DNA from: Pseudomonadota bacterium
GTDB taxonomy: Bacteria > Pseudomonadota > Gammaproteobacteria > Burkholderiales > Burkholderiaceae
DNA: 26,745 nt
Assembly: GCA_023441105.1 (NCBI GenBank)
Contig: JAEZQX010000471.1
Location: 1-26,745 of the forward strand
Direction: 5' to 3'
The notes under the pieces were generated by a model that saw only the letters and a program-made list of their open reading frames with translations, was not told the DNA's origin and did no database searches. The translations under genes were made by a program, and so were the position numbers. Shown one piece after another: positions 24,742 through 26,745 of this stretch (the first letter of the stretch is position 1; each line of letters opens with the position of its first letter).

Positions 24742-26199
24742 ATGACCCACGAACCTGCCCATGCCGGGGCTCGGCCGGCTGATCCGTCGTTGCTCGACTC
24801 CCTGCGTGCCAGTTATGCCGGCCGGCTGCTCGTCGAGCCGGAAGCGATGGCCCCCTTCCTGCTCGACTACCGCAAGCGCTGGATGGGCGCGGCCCTCGCC
24901 GTGGCGCAACCGGATTCGACCGAGGAGGTCGCCCAGCTGGTGCGCTGGTGTCGCGGCAACCGCATCGCCGTCGTGCCGCAGGGTGGCAACACCGGCCTCA
25001 CCGGCGGCTCGGTGCCGGATGCCGGCGGCCGGGCGATCCTGCTGTCGTTGACGCGGATGAACCGCATCCGGACGATCGACCCGCTCAACAACACCCTCAC
25101 GGTCGAAGCCGGCTGCGTGCTGCAGCGGGTGCAGGAGGCCGCCGCGGAGGCGGGCCGGCTGTTCCCGTTGAGCCTGGCGGCGCAAGGCACCTGCACCATC
25201 GGCGGCAACCTCTCCACCAATGCCGGCGGCGTGCAGGTGATCCGCTTCGGCAACGCCCGCGAATTGTGCCTCGGGCTCGAGGTGGTCAACGCCGAAGGCG
25301 AGATCTGGAACGGCCTGAAGGGCCTGCGCAAGGACAACACCGGCTACGACCTGCGCGACCTGTTCATCGGCGCCGAAGGCACGCTCGGCGTCATCACCGC
25401 CGCGGTGATGAAGCTGTTCCCGCTGCCGGTCGCCAAGGTGGCCGCCTTCATCGGCCTCGAGTCGCCCCACCACGCCTTGCGGCTGCTGGAGCTGGCGCAG
25501 GCGCGGCTGGATTCGTCGCTGACCGGTTTCGAGCTGATCTCGCACGAGGCGCTCTCGCTGGTGCTCAAGCACTTCCCGGGCAGCCGCCTGCCGCTCGGAT
25601 CGGCCTGTCCCTGGTACGTGCTGCTCGAGCTCAGCGACCTGCACAGCGAGGAGCATGCCGCCGAGGCGCTGCAGGCGCTGCTCGAGGCGGCGCTCGAAGC
25701 CGACCTGGTGCGCGACGCGGCAGTGTCGGCGTCGATCGACCAGTTCCGCCAGTTCTGGGCGCTGCGCGAGAACATCTCGGATGCGCAAGGCCTCGAAGGC
25801 AAGAACATCAAGCACGACATCTCGGTGCCGATCTCGCGCATCGCCGACTTCATCGACCAGACCGACGCGCAGATCAAGGCAGCGCATCCGCAGACGCGGA
25901 TGATCGTCTTCGGCCATCTCGGCGACGGCAACCTGCACTACAACGTCTCCCCCGGCCCGGGCCAGGGTGCCAGCCTCGACGCAGCCTTCATGGCGCTGGA
26001 GGGCCCGATCAATCGCATCGCCCACGATGCGGTGGTGCGCTTCGGCGGCTCCATCTCGGCGGAGCACGGTCTCGGCATCCTGCGGCGCGACGAGTCCGCG
26101 CGCTACAAGCAGCCGGTCGAAGTGGCGATGATGCGCGCCATCAAGAAGGCGCTCGATCCAGATGGGCTGATGAATCCGGGCAAGCTGCTGCCGGATTGA
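24742..26199 (+). CDS. FAD-binding D-2-hydroxyacid dehydrogenase (GlcD/D2HGDH-like)
   Basis: A flavoprotein that oxidises a D-2-hydroxyacid such as D-lactate, glycolate or D-2-hydroxyglutarate to the 2-oxoacid. The 485-residue protein has the FAD-binding PCMH-type motif PQGGNTGLTGGSVPD at residues 79-93, GGNLSTNAGG and GAEGTLGVIT. The C-terminal FAD-oxidase domain has GHLGDGNLH at 391-399, probably metal-binding, and AEHGLG near 440-445. It ends MNPGKLLPD as in the family. The substrate cannot be fixed by sequence; D-2-hydroxyglutarate or D-lactate are likeliest. The start ATG 24742 is 13 nt after cphA, so it may be co-transcribed, though a functional link to cyanophycin is not evident. Confidence 0.9.
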   Translation: MTHEPAHAGARPADPSLLDSLRASYAGRLLVEPEAMAPFLLDYRKRWMGAALAVAQPDSTEEVAQLVRWCRGNRIAVVPQGGNTGLTGGSVPDAGGRAILLSLTRMNRIRTIDPLNNTLTVEAGCVLQRVQEAAAEAGRLFPLSLAAQGTCTIGGNLSTNAGGVQVIRFGNARELCLGLEVVNAEGEIWNGLKGLRKDNTGYDLRDLFIGAEGTLGVITAAVMKLFPLPVAKVAAFIGLESPHHALRLLELAQARLDSSLTGFELISHEALSLVLKHFPGSRLPLGSACPWYVLLELSDLHSEEHAAEALQALLEAALEADLVRDAAVSASIDQFRQFWALRENISDAQGLEGKNIKHDISVPISRIADFIDQTDAQIKAAHPQTRMIVFGHLGDGNLHYNVSPGPGQGASLDAAFMALEGPINRIAHDAVVRFGGSISAEHGLGILRRDESARYKQPVEVAMMRAIKKALDPDGLMNPGKLLPD

Positions 26200-26273
26200 G
26201 GAAGCGCCGCGCCGCGCGGCGGCTGGCGGCAACACCGCCTGCGCCGGCGATCCCGATCGGCTGGACGCGTCCG

Positions 26274-26745
26274 TCAGGGCCCGGCGAGCCGCTCCACGTC
26301 GACCGCGATCCGGCTGTAGTCGGCATTGGCCAGCCGCAGGTAGACGCAGGGAAAGGCGATCACCTGCGCCTGCAACAGGTGCGGCGGCGGCGGCTCGACC
26401 TGCAGGTGCACCCCGAGCGTGCCCGCCGTCACCGGCAGTCGCTGCTGCGGCAACGAGATCCGATACCCGAGGTTGGGTAGTGCCCCCGGGCGGACCAGCA
26501 CCGCCGACTCGCCGGCGTTGAAGTCGACGCCGAACGAAGCGAGCGCCGCGCGCATTCCGCCGTCCACCGCGGCGAGATAGGCGCGCCACTGCGCCGCGTC
26601 GCGGAACGCCTCGCTGTGCGCCTGCTGCGGATCCTGTCCCTGCGGCCCCGGATCGGCGCAACGCAACTGCCGCGTGCCGAGCAACGCGATCGTGCGCTCG
26701 GGCGCAGCGGGCGGCTGGGCCGGCGGCGGCAACGCGGGCGACGGC
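26274..26745 (-). CDS. Protein of unknown function, 5' end beyond the window
   Basis: I do not recognise this protein. The frame reads from the right edge of the window to a stop at 26274-26276 and stays open to the last base, so the true start probably lies outside; a TTG at 26732 is the only alternative start near the edge. The visible part, about 155 residues, starts Pro/Ala-rich (PALPPPAQPPAAPERT), which would fit a linker after a signal peptide or lipoprotein N-terminus. It continues as a mixed alpha/beta domain with RQLRCADPG, AAQWRAYLAAVDGG and LPNLGYRISLPQQ. Its composition and the conserved-looking Trp/Tyr residues make it a believable gene. It is convergent with the FAD dehydrogenase gene. 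Confidence 0.6.
   Translation of the reverse strand, partial: PSPALPPPAQPPAAPERTIALLGTRQLRCADPGPQGQDPQQAHSEAFRDAAQWRAYLAAVDGGMRAALASFGVDFNAGESAVLVRPGALPNLGYRISLPQQRLPVTAGTLGVHLQVEPPPPHLLQAQVIAFPCVYLRLANADYSRIAVDVERLAGP

Noticed and set aside
20592..24743. A 1383-codon open frame antisense to both cyanophycin synthetase genes
   Set aside because: The plus strand encodes two clear, full-motif proteins. The minus frame is rich in Asp/His/Arg/Val/Gly typical of GC-rich shadow frames and has no recognisable domain.
26210..26221. Palindrome CGCCGCGCGGCG after the FAD dehydrogenase as a terminator
   Set aside because: It has no loop or T-tract, and such palindromes are expected by chance in GC-rich DNA.
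24403..26661. A 752-codon minus-strand open frame over the FAD dehydrogenase gene
   Set aside because: It crosses several real genes, is Arg/Gly/Asp-rich and has no domain.

Overview
The window is about 26.7 kb of GC-rich, gene-dense bacterial chromosome with no rRNA, tRNA, CRISPR array or recognisable insertion sequence. A pst-phoU run, an ABC-type polysaccharide locus and a cyanophycin locus with two adjacent synthetase genes and a divergent ABC exporter/DUF1854 pair point to a betaproteobacterium (Burkholderiales or Rhodocyclales-like). This is an inference from gene content; no phylogenetic marker gene is present.

Layout. (1) 67-3561, plus strand: phosphate uptake pstC, pstA, pstB and the regulator phoU. 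pstA is interrupted by an in-frame TAA that removes the last 42 codons. (2) 3596-4477, minus: a DMT/EamA permease convergent with phoU. (3) 4478-4767: a divergent intergenic region with three hairpins. (4) 4768-15850, plus: a polysaccharide operon. manC, gmd and fcl make GDP-mannose and then GDP-L-fucose. Two GT2 glycosyltransferases and a large RgpF/WsaF-like two-module protein would build the chain. wzm/wzt would export it, and a methyltransferase with a coiled-coil tail sits between wzt and the RgpF-like gene. Most junctions are ATGA/GTGA overlaps. (5) 15854-16849, minus: a second methyltransferase with its own perfect TATAAT box. (6) 16927-24728: cyanophycin locus, with a DUF1854 protein and a PH-like/ABC exporter fusion on the minus strand, divergent from two cyanophycin synthetase genes on the plus strand. 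(7) 24742-26199: an FAD-linked D-2-hydroxyacid dehydrogenase. (8) A minus-strand gene of unknown function running off the right edge.

The most interesting signal is in the synthetase pair. The first paralog keeps an HxxEH metal-site-like motif in its N-domain, but its Mur-ligase P-loop is destroyed and its C-terminus is shorter. The second keeps both ATP sites but reads HxxQH in the N-domain. The three activities of a single cyanobacterial-type CphA1 may therefore be divided between two adjacent proteins. The other notable points are the pstA nonsense codon, a possible chain-capping methyltransferase/Wzt pair in the polysaccharide locus, and the poorly understood ABC exporter/DUF1854 partner of the cyanophycin genes.
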